From: an uncultured Roseobacter sp.
GTDB taxonomy: Bacteria > Pseudomonadota > Alphaproteobacteria > Rhodobacterales > Rhodobacteraceae
Length of the DNA stretch: 64,000 nucleotides
Assembly: GCF_947493125.1 (NCBI RefSeq)
Contig: NZ_CANLQB010000004.1
Location: 1-64,000, forward strand
Reading direction: 5' to 3'
The translations under genes and the position numbers were made by a program. Below are positions 37,126 to 46,355 of this stretch, in pieces; position 1 is the first letter of the stretch; each line of letters starts with the position of its first letter. A model generated the notes under the pieces. The model ran no database searches. It saw only the letters and a list, made by a program, of their open reading frames with translations, and was not told the DNA's origin.

Positions 37126-37191
37126 TCAAAAGGGTTCAGATCATTTCGCACTGGAGCGGTCCATGGATTGGCGTAAACTGCCTTTGGTCCG

Positions 37192-37225
37192 CTGCAGATT
37201 TGGCAATCATGCGCCCAATCTGCAG
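37192..37225. promoter_or_regulatory. Inverted repeat upstream of glnB enclosing a -24/-12-like element
   Basis: CTGCAGATT (37192-37200) and AATCTGCAG (37217-37225) are perfect 9-bp arms with a 16-base spacer. On the minus strand the spacer holds TGGGCGCATGATTGC (37203-37217), which keeps the GG and GC dinucleotides of sigma54 promoters at the right 10-base gap. It is about 100 bp upstream of glnB and 50 bp upstream of the divergent repair gene. Confidence 0.45.
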
Positions 37226-37271
37226 GCAAAACGCACAAAAAGTAATCACAAATGAATCGAGAGGCGCAAAA

Positions 37272-38780
37272 ATGGTCGAAATTCTGACCGCCGCAGAGAT
37301 GCGTGGGCTGGAAAATAAGGCTATGGAGTCGGGGGCTGTGACCGGGCTGGAGCTGATGGAGCGGGCCGGGCAGGGGGTGGTCGCGGCGCTGTTCGAGCAG
37401 TGGCCGGACTTGGCCCGCGGGGCGCATCGCGCGGTGGTGCTTTGCGGCCCCGGAAACAACGGCGGCGACGGGTTTGTCGTGGCGCGACAGCTGGCAGGCC
37501 GGGGCTGGGATGTGCAGACCTGTCTGCTGGGCGATGGGGCGCGGCTGCCGCGGGATGCGCGGGCCAACCATGATCTCTGGGCGAAGACGGAGGCGGTGGC
37601 GCCTGTCGCACCGGGCTGTGTGACAGGTGAGGTGGATCTGTTGGTCGATGCGCTCTTCGGCACCGGGCTGACGCGCCCGGTCGCGGTCGGGCTCGAGGCG
37701 CTCATTGCGCCGGGAAGCCGCGTTGCGCATCGGGTTGCGGTGGATATCCCCAGCGGGGTCTGTGCCGACAGCGGGCGGGTGCTGGGGGAGGCGCTGCCCG
37801 CCGATCTGACGGTCAGCTTTCAGACCGCGAAATGCGGGCATCATCTGGCCGAAGGGCCCGTGCTCTGCGGGGCGCTGCGCGTGGTGGACATCGGGTTGGC
37901 GGACGGGGTGGCGCGGCTTGATCCGCGCCCGGCGCGCCTGACCTGCGCGGAGGCGGCGCCGTTGCGCAAGCGGCGCGGGCACAAGTTTTCCTACGGGCAT
38001 GCGCTGGTGCTCACGGGGGGCGCGGGCCGCACCGGCGCGGCGCGGCTGGCAGCGCGGGGCGCGTTGCGCGTGGGCGCCGGGCTGGTTACGCTGGGCGCGC
38101 CGCCCAACGCGCAGATGGAGGTGGCGCTGCAGATCACGGCGCTGATGCTGCGGCGCGTGCCTGCGGCGGAGGCGCTTGCTGAACTGCTGGAGGACGCCCG
38201 GATCACGGCGCTCTGTCTGGGGCCGGGGCTGGGGCTCGATGCGCGGGCGGCGGGGCTGGTGCGGACGGCGCTGGCTGCGCACCGGCCGACGGTTCTTGAT
38301 GCCGATGCCTGTACGCTGATCGGGCGGGACCGGGCGCTCTTCGCGGCGCTGCACGAGGGCTGTGTGCTCACGCCCCATGGCGGCGAGTTTGCGCGGCTCT
38401 TTCCCGATCTGGCGGCGGAGCTGGAGGCGCCGCCAGAGCGGGGACCGGCCTATTCGAAGCTGGATGCGACCCGGGCTGCGGCGCGGCGCGCGGGCTGCGT
38501 CGTGCTGTTCAAGGGGGCGGATACGGCGATCGCGGGGCCGGACGGGGTGGCCTGGGTGAACCCGCCGGAGGAGGCCACCGCCTGGCTGGCCACGGCGGGG
38601 TCGGGCGATGTGCTGGCGGGGATCATCACCGGTCTGCTGGCGCGGGGTCTGCCGCCCGGGGAGGCGGCCTCGGTGGGGGCCCGTTTGCACGCAGAGGCCG
38701 CGCGGCAGTTTGGCCCGGGGCTGATCGCCGAGGATCTGCCGGAGATCCTGCCGGCGGTGTTTCGATCCTTTGGGGTCTAG
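37272..38780 (+). CDS. nnr: Bifunctional NAD(P)H-hydrate epimerase / ADP-dependent NAD(P)H-hydrate dehydratase
   Basis: A 502-residue repair enzyme that restores damaged NAD(P)HX. The N-terminal epimerase (YjeF_N) has LCGPGNNGGDGFVVARQL near residues 58-75 and DALFGTGL. The C-terminal ribokinase-like dehydratase begins with KRRGHKFSYGHALVLTGGAG and ends with the ATAGSGDVLAGIITGLLARG anion-hole motif. The start at 37272 follows GAGAGGCG. It is divergent from glnB, which is a frequent arrangement in Rhodobacteraceae. Confidence 0.94.
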   Translation: MVEILTAAEMRGLENKAMESGAVTGLELMERAGQGVVAALFEQWPDLARGAHRAVVLCGPGNNGGDGFVVARQLAGRGWDVQTCLLGDGARLPRDARANHDLWAKTEAVAPVAPGCVTGEVDLLVDALFGTGLTRPVAVGLEALIAPGSRVAHRVAVDIPSGVCADSGRVLGEALPADLTVSFQTAKCGHHLAEGPVLCGALRVVDIGLADGVARLDPRPARLTCAEAAPLRKRRGHKFSYGHALVLTGGAGRTGAARLAARGALRVGAGLVTLGAPPNAQMEVALQITALMLRRVPAAEALAELLEDARITALCLGPGLGLDARAAGLVRTALAAHRPTVLDADACTLIGRDRALFAALHEGCVLTPHGGEFARLFPDLAAELEAPPERGPAYSKLDATRAAARRAGCVVLFKGADTAIAGPDGVAWVNPPEEATAWLATAGSGDVLAGIITGLLARGLPPGEAASVGARLHAEAARQFGPGLIAEDLPEILPAVFRSFGV

Positions 38781-38866
38781 GGCATCGGCGTGACGGTCTG
38801 CGCCGGTGGTCAGGGAGTGCCCAGGCCGGCAAGGCTCCAGATGTGCGGCGCGCGCAGATCGGTCCG

Positions 38867-39382
38867 CTAGGTGGCCTGGAGGCCCGCTGTGCTGGCGACG
38901 GCGTCGGCGGTGCCCAGGGTCAGACCATCTGCAAATAGGATCTGCGGCGCATCGCAGAAAATCCGGTAGAGCGTGACCAGCTGCTGGCCCACATCCCGCA
39001 CGAACTCGCCATCGACCAGCGCGTGCGCCGGGACCAGGGCCGTGCGCCGGCCCCGGAGCACCGGGGCGCGCCAGTCGTGCAGGAAGACCATCTGGTCCGC
39101 GCTCAGCAGCGCGTCGCGATCCGACCGGCTGTGCCCCAGCGATCCGGCGATCACGTAGACCGCGGGCACCAGCGCGCTGAGCATGTCGATGCGGGTCACC
39201 GGCACTGCGCCGTTGCGGGTCAGGATCCGGTCGCCCACGCACAGCGTCTCAACCGCCTGCGCGCCCTTGAGGGTCAGAAGCTGGGCGCCGGAGATCAGGC
39301 CTGCAAACCCTGCGGTCTGCGCCTGGTCGCAGGATCCTGCGGTGTCTGTCGCAATGGGCCGCCTCACCGTTCGCGGTGTCAT
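38867..39382 (-). CDS. Hint-domain protein
   Basis: A 171-residue protein with a Hint (Hedgehog/intein) fold: LLTLKGAQAVETLCVGDRIL, TRNGAVPVTRID, then a central SADQMVFLHDW and PAHALVDG. Such short Hint proteins are common and numerous in Rhodobacteraceae, often as RTX-protein tails; this one is free-standing. The usual N-terminal Cys/Ser of self-splicing Hint domains is not evident at the block start, so autoprocessing is doubtful. AAGGAG precedes the start at 39382. Confidence 0.75.
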   Translation of the reverse strand: MTPRTVRRPIATDTAGSCDQAQTAGFAGLISGAQLLTLKGAQAVETLCVGDRILTRNGAVPVTRIDMLSALVPAVYVIAGSLGHSRSDRDALLSADQMVFLHDWRAPVLRGRRTALVPAHALVDGEFVRDVGQQLVTLYRIFCDAPQILFADGLTLGTADAVASTAGLQAT

Positions 39383-39526
39383 GGATCCGTCTCCTTGCTG
39401 TCGTCTCTTTCGAGTGAACACATATTTTCATAACGACTTCTTAAAATGTCGGATCATTTTGCGCTCGCGCTGCGGCTGCGGGTTTGCTAAGCAGCGCCCG
39501 GACCGGGCGATGATCCGGCCCCCCGT

Positions 39527-39611
39527 GCGGGTGTGGCGGAATTGGTAGACGCACCAGATTTAGGTTCTGGCGCCGCAAGGCGTGGGGGTTCAAGTCCCTT
39601 CACCCGCACCA
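39527..39611 (+). tRNA. tRNA-Leu (anticodon TAG)
   Basis: An 85-base class II tRNA with encoded CCA. Acceptor arms are GCGGGTG and CACCCGC. The anticodon arm is CCAGA-TTTAGGT-TCTGG, giving TAG. The long variable arm is GCGCCGCAAGGCG, followed by the T-arm GGGGGTTCAAGTCCCTT. An 8-bp hairpin (GTCGCTTC with GAAGCGAC, 39614-39634) follows directly. Confidence 0.97.
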
Positions 39612-39863
39612 CAGTCGCTTCTGGCAGAAGCGACGACGCTCGGCACAGCGTCATCATGCGGCAGTCGTTTCGGAGAAGCGATGAGAGCATCTGGTTTGGG
39701 TTTTGTCTTCTTATCCGCACCACTTCCGGACTGGCAGAGACGTGCTTGATATCGGTGGCCAGGCATGGCCGCCGGACGGCGCGCGGTTTGATTTTCGTAA
39801 CTGTTTGTTAAGACCTTTCCGCCTAGCAGGCTGCAGTTTGATGAACCGTGTGAGGTGATTGGT

Positions 39864-40763
39864 ATGTGTGGATCCCGTTTGACGGCCTGTGCCGCGTTTT
39901 TTTGGGCGGCGCTGGCGAGCGGACCTCCGACGCTAGGGGGATCACCCGCAGAGGCATCGGAGATCACCGCGGAAAGCAATGCCAACGCGCATATGAACCT
40001 CGCCGGACGGCAGCGGATGCTGACGCAGCAGTTGGCGCGCAACGCTTGTTTCGTGATGGCGGGGGTGGAGCCGGAGCGCTTTGCCGCCAAGACCGAGGAG
40101 AATGTGCAGCAGTTCAACGGTGTTCTGGTCGGTTTGCGCGCGGGGGATGTGACGCTTGGGATGCTGCCCGAGGAGGACCCGGGCATTCTCGCGGCGCTGG
40201 AGGAGGTCGAGGAGTTGTGGGCGACGCTGGGCCCGGCTGCGCGGCAGATTTCGGCGGGGGACTATCATTCCATTCCCATGGCGCAGCTGATTACGCTGAA
40301 TACCGCGACGCTCAAGCGGATGCATGAGACCGTTCTGGCCATGACCGAGACCTATCAGAGCGCGGACATACCCGCCGCGATGCTGAAGACGGTTGGCGTG
40401 GCGGGGCGCCAGCGGATGCTGACCCAGAAGGTGTCCAAGGAGGTGTGTTTCAGCATCATCGGTCTGGACGGGCTGGGTGCGCCGGAGCTGGTCGATGCGA
40501 CGGTGGCCGAGTTCGATACGGCCATGGCTGCGCTGCTGACGGGTTCGGAGGCCGAGGGCATCCTGCCGCCCCCGACGCTGGCGGTGACGCGGCAGCTGGA
40601 GACGGCGCAGGGCAGCTGGCAGGCCTTAAAGGATCTGCTGCAGCAGATCCGGGCGCAGCCGGATGTGGACCACGACACGCGGGTCAGGCTGGCCTACATG
40701 AGTGATGACGTGCTCCGGCAGATGAACGAGGCCGTGAACCTTTACGTGCAGTCGCGTCCTTAA
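39864..40763 (+). CDS. Secreted protein with two PilJ-type (methyl-accepting transducer N-terminal) domains
   Basis: A 299-residue product with a signal peptide (to about residue 33). It carries two copies of the helical PilJ-type sensor module; each starts with an AGRQRMLTQ motif (AGRQRMLTQQLARNACFVMA and AGRQRMLTQKVSKEVCFSI). There is no transmembrane signalling, HAMP or kinase domain, so it is probably a periplasmic binding or sensing component. GAGGTG lies 6 bases ahead of the ATG at 39864. It is followed by a divergent paralogue. Confidence 0.8.
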   Translation: MCGSRLTACAAFFWAALASGPPTLGGSPAEASEITAESNANAHMNLAGRQRMLTQQLARNACFVMAGVEPERFAAKTEENVQQFNGVLVGLRAGDVTLGMLPEEDPGILAALEEVEELWATLGPAARQISAGDYHSIPMAQLITLNTATLKRMHETVLAMTETYQSADIPAAMLKTVGVAGRQRMLTQKVSKEVCFSIIGLDGLGAPELVDATVAEFDTAMAALLTGSEAEGILPPPTLAVTRQLETAQGSWQALKDLLQQIRAQPDVDHDTRVRLAYMSDDVLRQMNEAVNLYVQSRP

Positions 40764-40838
40764 GCGCTCGTGGATCGGCACACGACCCTTTAACTCCCCG
40801 GGGGCTAGCGTTGCGCCCGAATGACTGTGAGGAGCGGC

Positions 40839-41714
40839 ATGCGAGGTCTGACCTGCGGCATACGGTGTGGACTGGCAGGGCTTTTGGCACTGCTGGGGTC
40901 TGCGGTGCTGGCCGATGTGCAGGCGCGCCAGTCCGATGCGCTCGCACGGATCAAGGCCGCGACGGAGCAGCGGACGCTCCTGCAGACCATGGCCAAGTCG
41001 ACCTGTTATCTGATGGCGGGGGTGGCGCCTCAGCTTCAGGCCGAGCAGGCCTTCATCGCCTCCATGATGTTCGACGACAACACCGCAGCCTTGCGGGACG
41101 GTCAGGTGGAGGGCCTCACCGAAGAGGACATCGACGCGCAGATCCTGTCGGAGCTGGATCGGATTGATCAGGTCTGGCGCACGCTTGCACCAGCCACCCG
41201 GCAGGTGATGTCGGGCGACTTTCACGCGGTGCCCGTGCAGCAGTTGATCACGTTGACCCCGGTGGCGGCGGCCCATCTGGACGCGCTGGTTGTGCGGGTG
41301 GCCGAGGTCTATCACGCGCGCATGGTGACCCGGGGGGAATTGATCAGCACCATCACCCATGCCACCGGTCAGAGCATGCTGATGCGCAAGGCCATCAAGG
41401 AATTCTGCTATGTCGGGATCGACCTGATGCGGGATGAGATGCGCGGCGGGCTTGGCCAGTCCATCGAAGCCTTCGAGCGGATCCTCGACGCGATGGAAAC
41501 GGGTGACTTCGATCTGGAAATCGTCGATCCCCCGGGTCTTGCCGCTCTCGGCCAGATGATGGAGATACGGAACGTCTGGACGGACCTGCGCCCGCTGCTG
41601 GAGCGCGGTTTGCAGGAGGCGCCCATCGGTCCGGAGATGCTGGCGGAGGTGGCGAAGATGGGCGACGAGATGGTCGCGCTGACCGATGGTATGGTGCTGC
41701 TCTATCTGCAATAG
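40839..41714 (+). CDS. Secreted PilJ-like protein, diverged paralogue of the upstream gene
   Basis: A 291-residue product with signal peptide and the same two-module layout. The motif has drifted to [20 protein letters not shown] and [20 protein letters not shown]. The positions of the Cys residues and the pattern of helices are kept. The start at 40839 has GAGGAG 4 bases ahead. It is 75 bp after its paralogue and probably in the same transcript. Confidence 0.75.
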   Translation: MRGLTCGIRCGLAGLLALLGSAVLADVQARQSDALARIKAATEQRTLLQTMAKSTCYLMAGVAPQLQAEQAFIASMMFDDNTAALRDGQVEGLTEEDIDAQILSELDRIDQVWRTLAPATRQVMSGDFHAVPVQQLITLTPVAAAHLDALVVRVAEVYHARMVTRGELISTITHATGQSMLMRKAIKEFCYVGIDLMRDEMRGGLGQSIEAFERILDAMETGDFDLEIVDPPGLAALGQMMEIRNVWTDLRPLLERGLQEAPIGPEMLAEVAKMGDEMVALTDGMVLLYLQ

Positions 41715-41863
41715 GACAGGGCGCCGCCCAAGCTGCGGAGCTTTTTCCCGGCCCGCCCGCCGACCTGTTCTATTGGCCCTTGCGCCCATGCGTGCACACC
41801 AATAGAAGGGCGCAAATTTCATGCCCGCGCCTGCCCGGCGCGCCACAGTTCTATGGAGCACAC

Positions 41864-43195
41864 ATGCAGGTCACCGAGACGCTGAATGAAGGTCTGAAAC
41901 GCAGCTATGCCATCACGGTCACGGCGGCGGAGCTGGACGAGAAGGTCAACGAGAAGCTGGCCGAAGCGCAGCCCGACGTGGAGATGAAGGGCTTTCGCAA
42001 GGGCAAGGTGCCGATGGCCCTGCTGAAAAAGCAGTTTGGCCAGCGCGTGATGGGCGAAGCGATGCAGGAGAGCATCGACGGCGCGATGTCTTCGCATTTC
42101 GAGGAGACCGGCGACCGCCCGGCGCTGCAGCCCGAGGTGAAGATGACAAATGAGGACTGGAAAGAGGGCGACGATGTCGAGGTCTCCATGTCCTATGAGG
42201 CGCTGCCCGAAATCCCCGAGGTCGACTACGCCAAGATCAAGCTGGAGAAGCTGGTGGTGAAGGCCGAGGACGCGGCCATCGACGAAGCGCTGGCGAACCT
42301 CGCCGAGACCGCACAGGACTTCAAGGCGCGCAAGAAGGGGTCCAAGGCCAAGGACGGCGACCAGGTGGTGATGGACTTCGTCGGCAAGGTCGACGGCGAG
42401 GCCTTCGAGGGCGGCTCGGCAGAGGATTATCCGCTGGTGCTCGGTTCCAACTCTTTCATTCCGGGCTTCGAAGAGCAGCTGGTGGGCGTGAAGGCGGGCG
42501 AAGAGAAAGCCGTGACGGTCACCTTCCCGGAGGAGTATCAGGCCGAGAACCTGAAGGGCAAGGAAGCGACCTTCGACTGCACCATCAAGGAAGTGAAGCA
42601 GCCTGTCGCCGCCGAGATCAATGACGAACTGGCCAAGAAGTTCGGCGCCGATGATCTGGAGGCGCTGAAAGGGCAAATCTCGGAGCGTCTCGAGGCGGAA
42701 TATGCCGGTGCCGCGCGGGCGGTGATGAAGCGCGGGCTGCTCGATGCGCTCGACGGGTTGGTGGATTTCGACCTGCCGCCCTCGCTCGTCGAAGCGGAGG
42801 CCAAGCAGATCGCGCATCAGCTCTGGCATGAGGACAACCCGGATGTGGAAGGCCACGACCACCCGGAGATCGAAGCGACCGAGGAGCACACCAAGCTGGC
42901 CACACGCCGTGTGCGTCTGGGCCTGCTGCTGGCCGAGATCGGCCAGAAGGCCGAAGTAGAGGTGACGGATGCGGAGATGACGCAGGCGATCATGGCGCAG
43001 GCGCGCCAGTACCCCGGGCAGGAGCGGCAGTTCTTCGAATTCGTGCAGCAGAACCAGCAGATGCAGCAGCAGATGCGCGCGCCGCTCTTTGAAGACAAGG
43101 TCGTGGACCACGTCTTTGAGCAGGCGACGATCAAGGAGAAAGAAGTCTCTAAGGACGATCTGCAGAAGGCGGTCGAGGCGCTGGAAGACGAATAA
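41864..43195 (+). CDS. tig: Trigger factor
   Basis: A 443-residue ribosome-associated chaperone and prolyl isomerase. It has the ribosome-binding loop [17 protein letters not shown] at the N-terminus, the FKBP domain ([20 protein letters not shown]) and the helical C-terminal domain. The ATG at 41864 follows GGAG and gives the standard [13 protein letters not shown] start. A terminator follows. No clpP-clpX is adjacent, unlike many bacteria. Confidence 0.97.
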   Translation: MQVTETLNEGLKRSYAITVTAAELDEKVNEKLAEAQPDVEMKGFRKGKVPMALLKKQFGQRVMGEAMQESIDGAMSSHFEETGDRPALQPEVKMTNEDWKEGDDVEVSMSYEALPEIPEVDYAKIKLEKLVVKAEDAAIDEALANLAETAQDFKARKKGSKAKDGDQVVMDFVGKVDGEAFEGGSAEDYPLVLGSNSFIPGFEEQLVGVKAGEEKAVTVTFPEEYQAENLKGKEATFDCTIKEVKQPVAAEINDELAKKFGADDLEALKGQISERLEAEYAGAARAVMKRGLLDALDGLVDFDLPPSLVEAEAKQIAHQLWHEDNPDVEGHDHPEIEATEEHTKLATRRVRLGLLLAEIGQKAEVEVTDAEMTQAIMAQARQYPGQERQFFEFVQQNQQMQQQMRAPLFEDKVVDHVFEQATIKEKEVSKDDLQKAVEALEDE

Positions 43196-43219
43196 GCCGC
43201 CTTGGTGGTAATGTTGAGA

Positions 43220-43248
43220 GGGCCGCGCCGTGAGGCAGCGGCCCTTTT
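43220..43248 (+). terminator. Intrinsic terminator of tig
   Basis: GGGCCGC (43220-43226) pairs with GCGGCCC (43238-43244), followed by TTTT. It starts 24 bp after the tig stop codon. Confidence 0.85.
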
Positions 43249-43275
43249 CTATGCGCATGATTGGTGAGGGGGCGG

Positions 43276-43620
43276 ATGACGGGACGGCGTCTGTTGGGTG
43301 GTGCACTTGCGGCGGCCCTGATCGGTGCAACCGCCCTGGGGTTGCCGAATGCCCTCGGCAATCTGTTTCTCACGGCGACGAGCGCGGCATTCTACATCCC
43401 CGCCCAGAGCAGCCTGTGGCGGTTTCGGGCAACGGTGATGAACGAAGGCTCAGGCGACTGGTGGCTCTATGGCGAGGACGCCGCACATTACTATGCCGTC
43501 TCAGACGACGACCACTTTGCCTATGTCTATCTGCCGAAGCACCAGGCGCCGGTGGCCATGGACCCGCGTGACACAGCCACCTGGGGCCCCGCCGCGCAGC
43601 GGGTCGAGGTCGCGCGCTGA
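43276..43620 (+). CDS. Membrane-anchored or secreted protein of unknown function
   Basis: A 114-residue product starting at the ATG that follows a GAGGGGGCGG site. An N-terminal hydrophobic segment (RLLGGALAAALIGATALGL) is an uncleaved anchor or signal. The rest is a compact aromatic-rich domain (SSLWRFRATVMNEGSGDWWL, then YYAVSDDDHFAYVYLPK). No family is recognised. It is convergent with the lytic transglycosylase gene, 3 bp between stops. Confidence 0.65.
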   Translation: MTGRRLLGGALAAALIGATALGLPNALGNLFLTATSAAFYIPAQSSLWRFRATVMNEGSGDWWLYGEDAAHYYAVSDDDHFAYVYLPKHQAPVAMDPRDTATWGPAAQRVEVAR

Positions 43621-43623
43621 GCC

Positions 43624-44085
43624 TCAGCTCGGGCGAAGGCCGGTTTCGACCAGCATCCCGCGCCGTTTGGCCTCGTAGTAATAGCCGCGCGCGTACCACA
43701 TGATGGCGGTGTCGTGATTGCCGTCCGAGAGCAGCCAGGCGCCGCGCAGGTATTTCAGCGCGTATTTGAGGTTGGTCTCGGCATCGAGCAGATCATTGGG
43801 CTGGCCGCGAAAGCCCATGGTGCGCGCGGTCTCGGGCAGGATCTGCAGCAGCCCGTAGTAGGGGCCGTTGCGCGCCCAGGGGCGGTGGGTGCTTTCGCGG
43901 ATCGCGAGCTTGTGCACCAGCGGGCGCGGCAGCTCGTAGAGGTCGGCGTATTGGTTGATCAGCCGCCGCAATTCGGGTGTTTCATTGGGGTAGAGCGGCG
44001 GGTCGAAGGCGGCGGGTTCGCGCGCGCCGCAGGCGGTGAGGAGGCTGGCACTGATGCAGAGCAGGGCGGTGCGGCGGGTGAACAT
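43624..44085 (-). CDS. Lytic transglycosylase (SLT) lipoprotein
   Basis: A 153-residue product from the ATG at 44085, which gives a lipobox (TALLCISASLLTAC). The SLT fold follows: catalytic Glu in HKLAIRESTHRPWARNG, YYGLLQILPETARTMGF, and LKYALKYLRGAWLLSDGNHD. It cleaves peptidoglycan glycan strands at the outer membrane. It is short for the family but contains all core motifs. Confidence 0.85.
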   Translation of the reverse strand: MFTRRTALLCISASLLTACGAREPAAFDPPLYPNETPELRRLINQYADLYELPRPLVHKLAIRESTHRPWARNGPYYGLLQILPETARTMGFRGQPNDLLDAETNLKYALKYLRGAWLLSDGNHDTAIMWYARGYYYEAKRRGMLVETGLRPS

Positions 44086-44183
44086 GGGGCGGCTCCTTGG
44101 CTGTCGGTGGGCGGATATTGACCGCCCGAGTGGTGAGGGCAAGAGGGCGCAAACCGTGTGGGCGGCGGCGCGCTGATCGCGCC

Positions 44184-44696
44184 TCAGGCGAGGTGGTCTA
44201 GGATGACATCCACGCGCGTCTCCGGGGAGGCTTTGGGCAGCAGAACGGTGTCATAGCCGAGGGCGGGCAAGGCGGTGCTGAGCCGCTCGTATTCGGCACA
44301 GGCCGCGTCAAAGCCGTGCTGTCGCGCGGCGTCCTGGCGGTAGATCTCAGGCCAGGGTGGCGCGAGAAAGACGGTGCGGTGATAGGCGCGCGGGCCGGGC
44401 AGGTGCTGTGCGACAGGCGTGCCGGTGCAGTGGGCCAGCGCCACCGCTGCGTCGATCACGCCACGATCGAAGAAGACCCACCCGTCCTGCGCTGCCTGTG
44501 CGGTCAGGTCCTGTTGGGCCATCTGCAAGGCGGCTGTGGCGAAGCCCGTCATATCCTCCAGCGGCTTCGGACCGCCGACCGCGAGCACGCGGCGGCCTGG
44601 TTCGGGCACCACGGCATGACCGCGTGCCGCCAGCGCCGTGAGCAGCGTGGATTTGCCGCCACCGGAACAGCCGGAAATGAGCACAAAACGGGACAT
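44184..44696 (-). CDS. AAA-type ATP/GTP-binding kinase-like protein
   Basis: A 170-residue P-loop protein. Walker A is SGCSGGGKST near residues 8-17. A predicted Asp-bearing strand VFFDRGVIDAAVAL and an Arg-rich lid (IYRQDAARQHGFDAAC) follow, as in AAA_28-type kinases related to thymidylate and nicotinamide-riboside kinases. The substrate is unknown. It is alone on the minus strand. Confidence 0.75.
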   Translation of the reverse strand: MSRFVLISGCSGGGKSTLLTALAARGHAVVPEPGRRVLAVGGPKPLEDMTGFATAALQMAQQDLTAQAAQDGWVFFDRGVIDAAVALAHCTGTPVAQHLPGPRAYHRTVFLAPPWPEIYRQDAARQHGFDAACAEYERLSTALPALGYDTVLLPKASPETRVDVILDHLA

Positions 44697-44816
44697 GGGA
44701 CCTTTCAGGGCGGCGGGATGCCGGGTGACCCGACGTCGCCCGGGGAGAGTTGATATGGGTCAAGTCTCGCCATGCGGGACCGCGTTAGGCAAGGGCCATC
44801 ACGCATCAGGAAAGAT

Positions 44817-44981
44817 ATGACGATGAAGACACTGAGACAAACTCTGCTTGTGCTGGGCCTGCTGGGGGTGGCGGCCTGCACGCAGCCCGGCACCTATCCG
44901 GTGAGCGGTGAGACCTGCGGGCCCGAAGACCCCGTGCTGGAGCTGGATGCCGCGGATTGCGGGACGCCCGGGCTGATGTGA
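44817..44981 (+). CDS. Small lipoprotein
   Basis: A 54-residue product. CAGGAAAG lies 4-5 bases ahead of the ATG at 44817. The lipobox is LGLLGVAAC. The mature part is only about 30 residues, with two further Cys residues (ETCGPEDPVL, DAADCGTPG) that could form a disulfide. No family is recognised. Confidence 0.6.
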   Translation: MTMKTLRQTLLVLGLLGVAACTQPGTYPVSGETCGPEDPVLELDAADCGTPGLM

Positions 44982-44999
44982 TCCCGGTTTGAGCGCAAG

Positions 45000-45032
45000 A
45001 AAAAGGGCCGGTTGCAGATGCGACCGGCCTTT
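45000..45032 (-). terminator. Intrinsic terminator of the rpsF-rpsR-rplI operon
   Basis: GGCCGGTTGC (45006-45015) pairs with GCGACCGGCC (45020-45029) with one G-U pair. The minus strand is followed by TTTTT. It is 20 bp past the rplI stop and could also serve the convergent lipoprotein gene. Confidence 0.85.
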
Positions 45033-45051
45033 CGTGGTTTTGCTAGTGAGA

Positions 45052-45699
45052 TCAACTGCGCCCGGCTGTGTCTTCCTGATCGCCGGAGGCGGGCTCTTCG
45101 TCGCTGTCTTCGGCCACGGCCTCGGCCAGGTCCGCGTCGTCGGAGGTGGCAGCGCCGATGTCGTCGAAGAGCTCGGCGATTTCGAACTCCGCAGCGGCTT
45201 CTTCTTCGGCGGCCAGCTCCTGGATGGATTTGCCGGAGGCTTGCAGCTCGGCCTCTTCGGGCGAACGGGCCACGTTGAGCTCGATGGTGGCGTCAACTTC
45301 GGGGTGCAGCACCACGGTCACCTTGTGCAACCCCAGCTCCTTGATCGGCTGCAGGACGACCTGCTTGCGATCCACGGAGAAGCCCGCCTCGGTCGCTGCA
45401 TCGGCGGCATCCCGGGTGGTGACGGAGCCGTAGAGCGACCCGGCGTCGGAGGCGGAGCGAATCACGATGAACTGTTGCCCGTCGAGTTTCTCGGCCAGCG
45501 ATTCCGCTTCTTTCTTGGTTTCCAGGTTGCGCGCTTCGAGCTGGGCTTTCTGCTGCTCGAAGGCTTCGATGTTGGCCTTGGAGGCCGACAGCGCCTTGCC
45601 TTGCGGCAGCAGGAAGTTGCGGGCGTAGCCAGGCTTCACTTCGACGACTTCGCCCATCTGGCCCAGTTTCGCGACGCGTTCGAGAAGGATAACTTGCAT
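45052..45699 (-). CDS. rplI: 50S ribosomal protein L9 with acidic tail
   Basis: A 215-residue protein beginning [20 protein letters not shown], with the long connecting helix and the C-terminal 23S-binding domain. After about residue 155 there is an acidic, Ala/Glu/Asp-rich tail of about 60 residues ([20 protein letters not shown] onward) that is absent from the 149-residue E. coli protein; similar tails are seen in Rhodobacterales. It is last of rpsF-rpsR-rplI. Confidence 0.96.
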   Translation of the reverse strand: MQVILLERVAKLGQMGEVVEVKPGYARNFLLPQGKALSASKANIEAFEQQKAQLEARNLETKKEAESLAEKLDGQQFIVIRSASDAGSLYGSVTTRDAADAATEAGFSVDRKQVVLQPIKELGLHKVTVVLHPEVDATIELNVARSPEEAELQASGKSIQELAAEEEAAAEFEIAELFDDIGAATSDDADLAEAVAEDSDEEPASGDQEDTAGRS

Positions 45700-45709
45700 G
45701 TCTCTCTCC

Positions 45710-45937
45710 TTACTTCACGGCGTAGGGCAGAAGGGCCAGGAAGCGGGCGCGTTTGATGGCACGGGCCAGTTCGCGTTGCTTCTTGGCGGAGACTGCCGTG
45801 ATACGGCTGGGCACGATCTTGCCACGCTCGGAAATGTAGCGCTGCAGCAGACGGGTGTCCTTGTAGTCGATCTTGGGTGCGTTGTCGCCCGAGAAGGGGC
45901 AGACCTTGCGGCGGCGGAAAAATGGTTTAGCGGCCAT
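45710..45937 (-). CDS. rpsR: 30S ribosomal protein S18
   Basis: A 75-residue protein with [20 protein letters not shown] and [20 protein letters not shown], diagnostic of S18. It binds S6 and the central domain of 16S rRNA. It lies between rpsF and rplI with short gaps. Confidence 0.97.
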   Translation of the reverse strand: MAAKPFFRRRKVCPFSGDNAPKIDYKDTRLLQRYISERGKIVPSRITAVSAKKQRELARAIKRARFLALLPYAVK

Positions 45938-45963
45938 GGGTTATGTCCTTGTCCTGAAGCTGA

Positions 45964-46323
45964 TCAACGGCGCTCGCGGCGGTCGCCGCGGTCACGATCA
46001 TCGCGTTTCTGCATCTGCACCGACGGCAGTTCGGCGTGCTCATCGACCTTGATGGTCAGCACGCGCATCACATCATCATGCAGGCGCATCAGGCGTTCCA
46101 TTTCCTGCACGGCAGGCGCGGGGGCGTCCGAGCGCAGGAAGGCATAGTGGCCCTTGCGGTTCTTGTTGATCTTGTAGGCCATCGTCTTGACGCCCCAGTA
46201 CTCGTGATCCACGAGATTGCCGCCATTGTCCGACAGGACGGCGCCAAAGTGTTCGATCAGCCCTTCGGCCTGCGTGTTGGAAAGATCCTGACGCGCGATC
46301 ATGACATGCTCATACAAAGGCAT
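45964..46323 (-). CDS. rpsF: 30S ribosomal protein S6
   Basis: A 119-residue protein beginning MPLYEHVMIARQDLSNTQAE, with the S18-contacting fold. It ends in an Arg/Asp-rich tail (KRDDRDRGDRRERR). It is first of the operon. A hairpin in its leader (46356-46377) is a candidate S6:S18 autoregulatory element. Confidence 0.96.
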   Translation of the reverse strand: MPLYEHVMIARQDLSNTQAEGLIEHFGAVLSDNGGNLVDHEYWGVKTMAYKINKNRKGHYAFLRSDAPAPAVQEMERLMRLHDDVMRVLTIKVDEHAELPSVQMQKRDDRDRGDRRERR

Positions 46324-46355
46324 GTGTGGTCCTCATTTCTATCAAGGCGCATTTC

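Noticed and set aside
38867-39382. An active intein
   Set aside because: The Hint-like protein stands alone with no flanking extein halves, and the needed catalytic N-terminal residue is not evident.
41819-43330. A 503-codon open frame antisense to tig
   Set aside because: Trigger factor is certain; the antisense product is a Leu/Arg/His-rich artefact.
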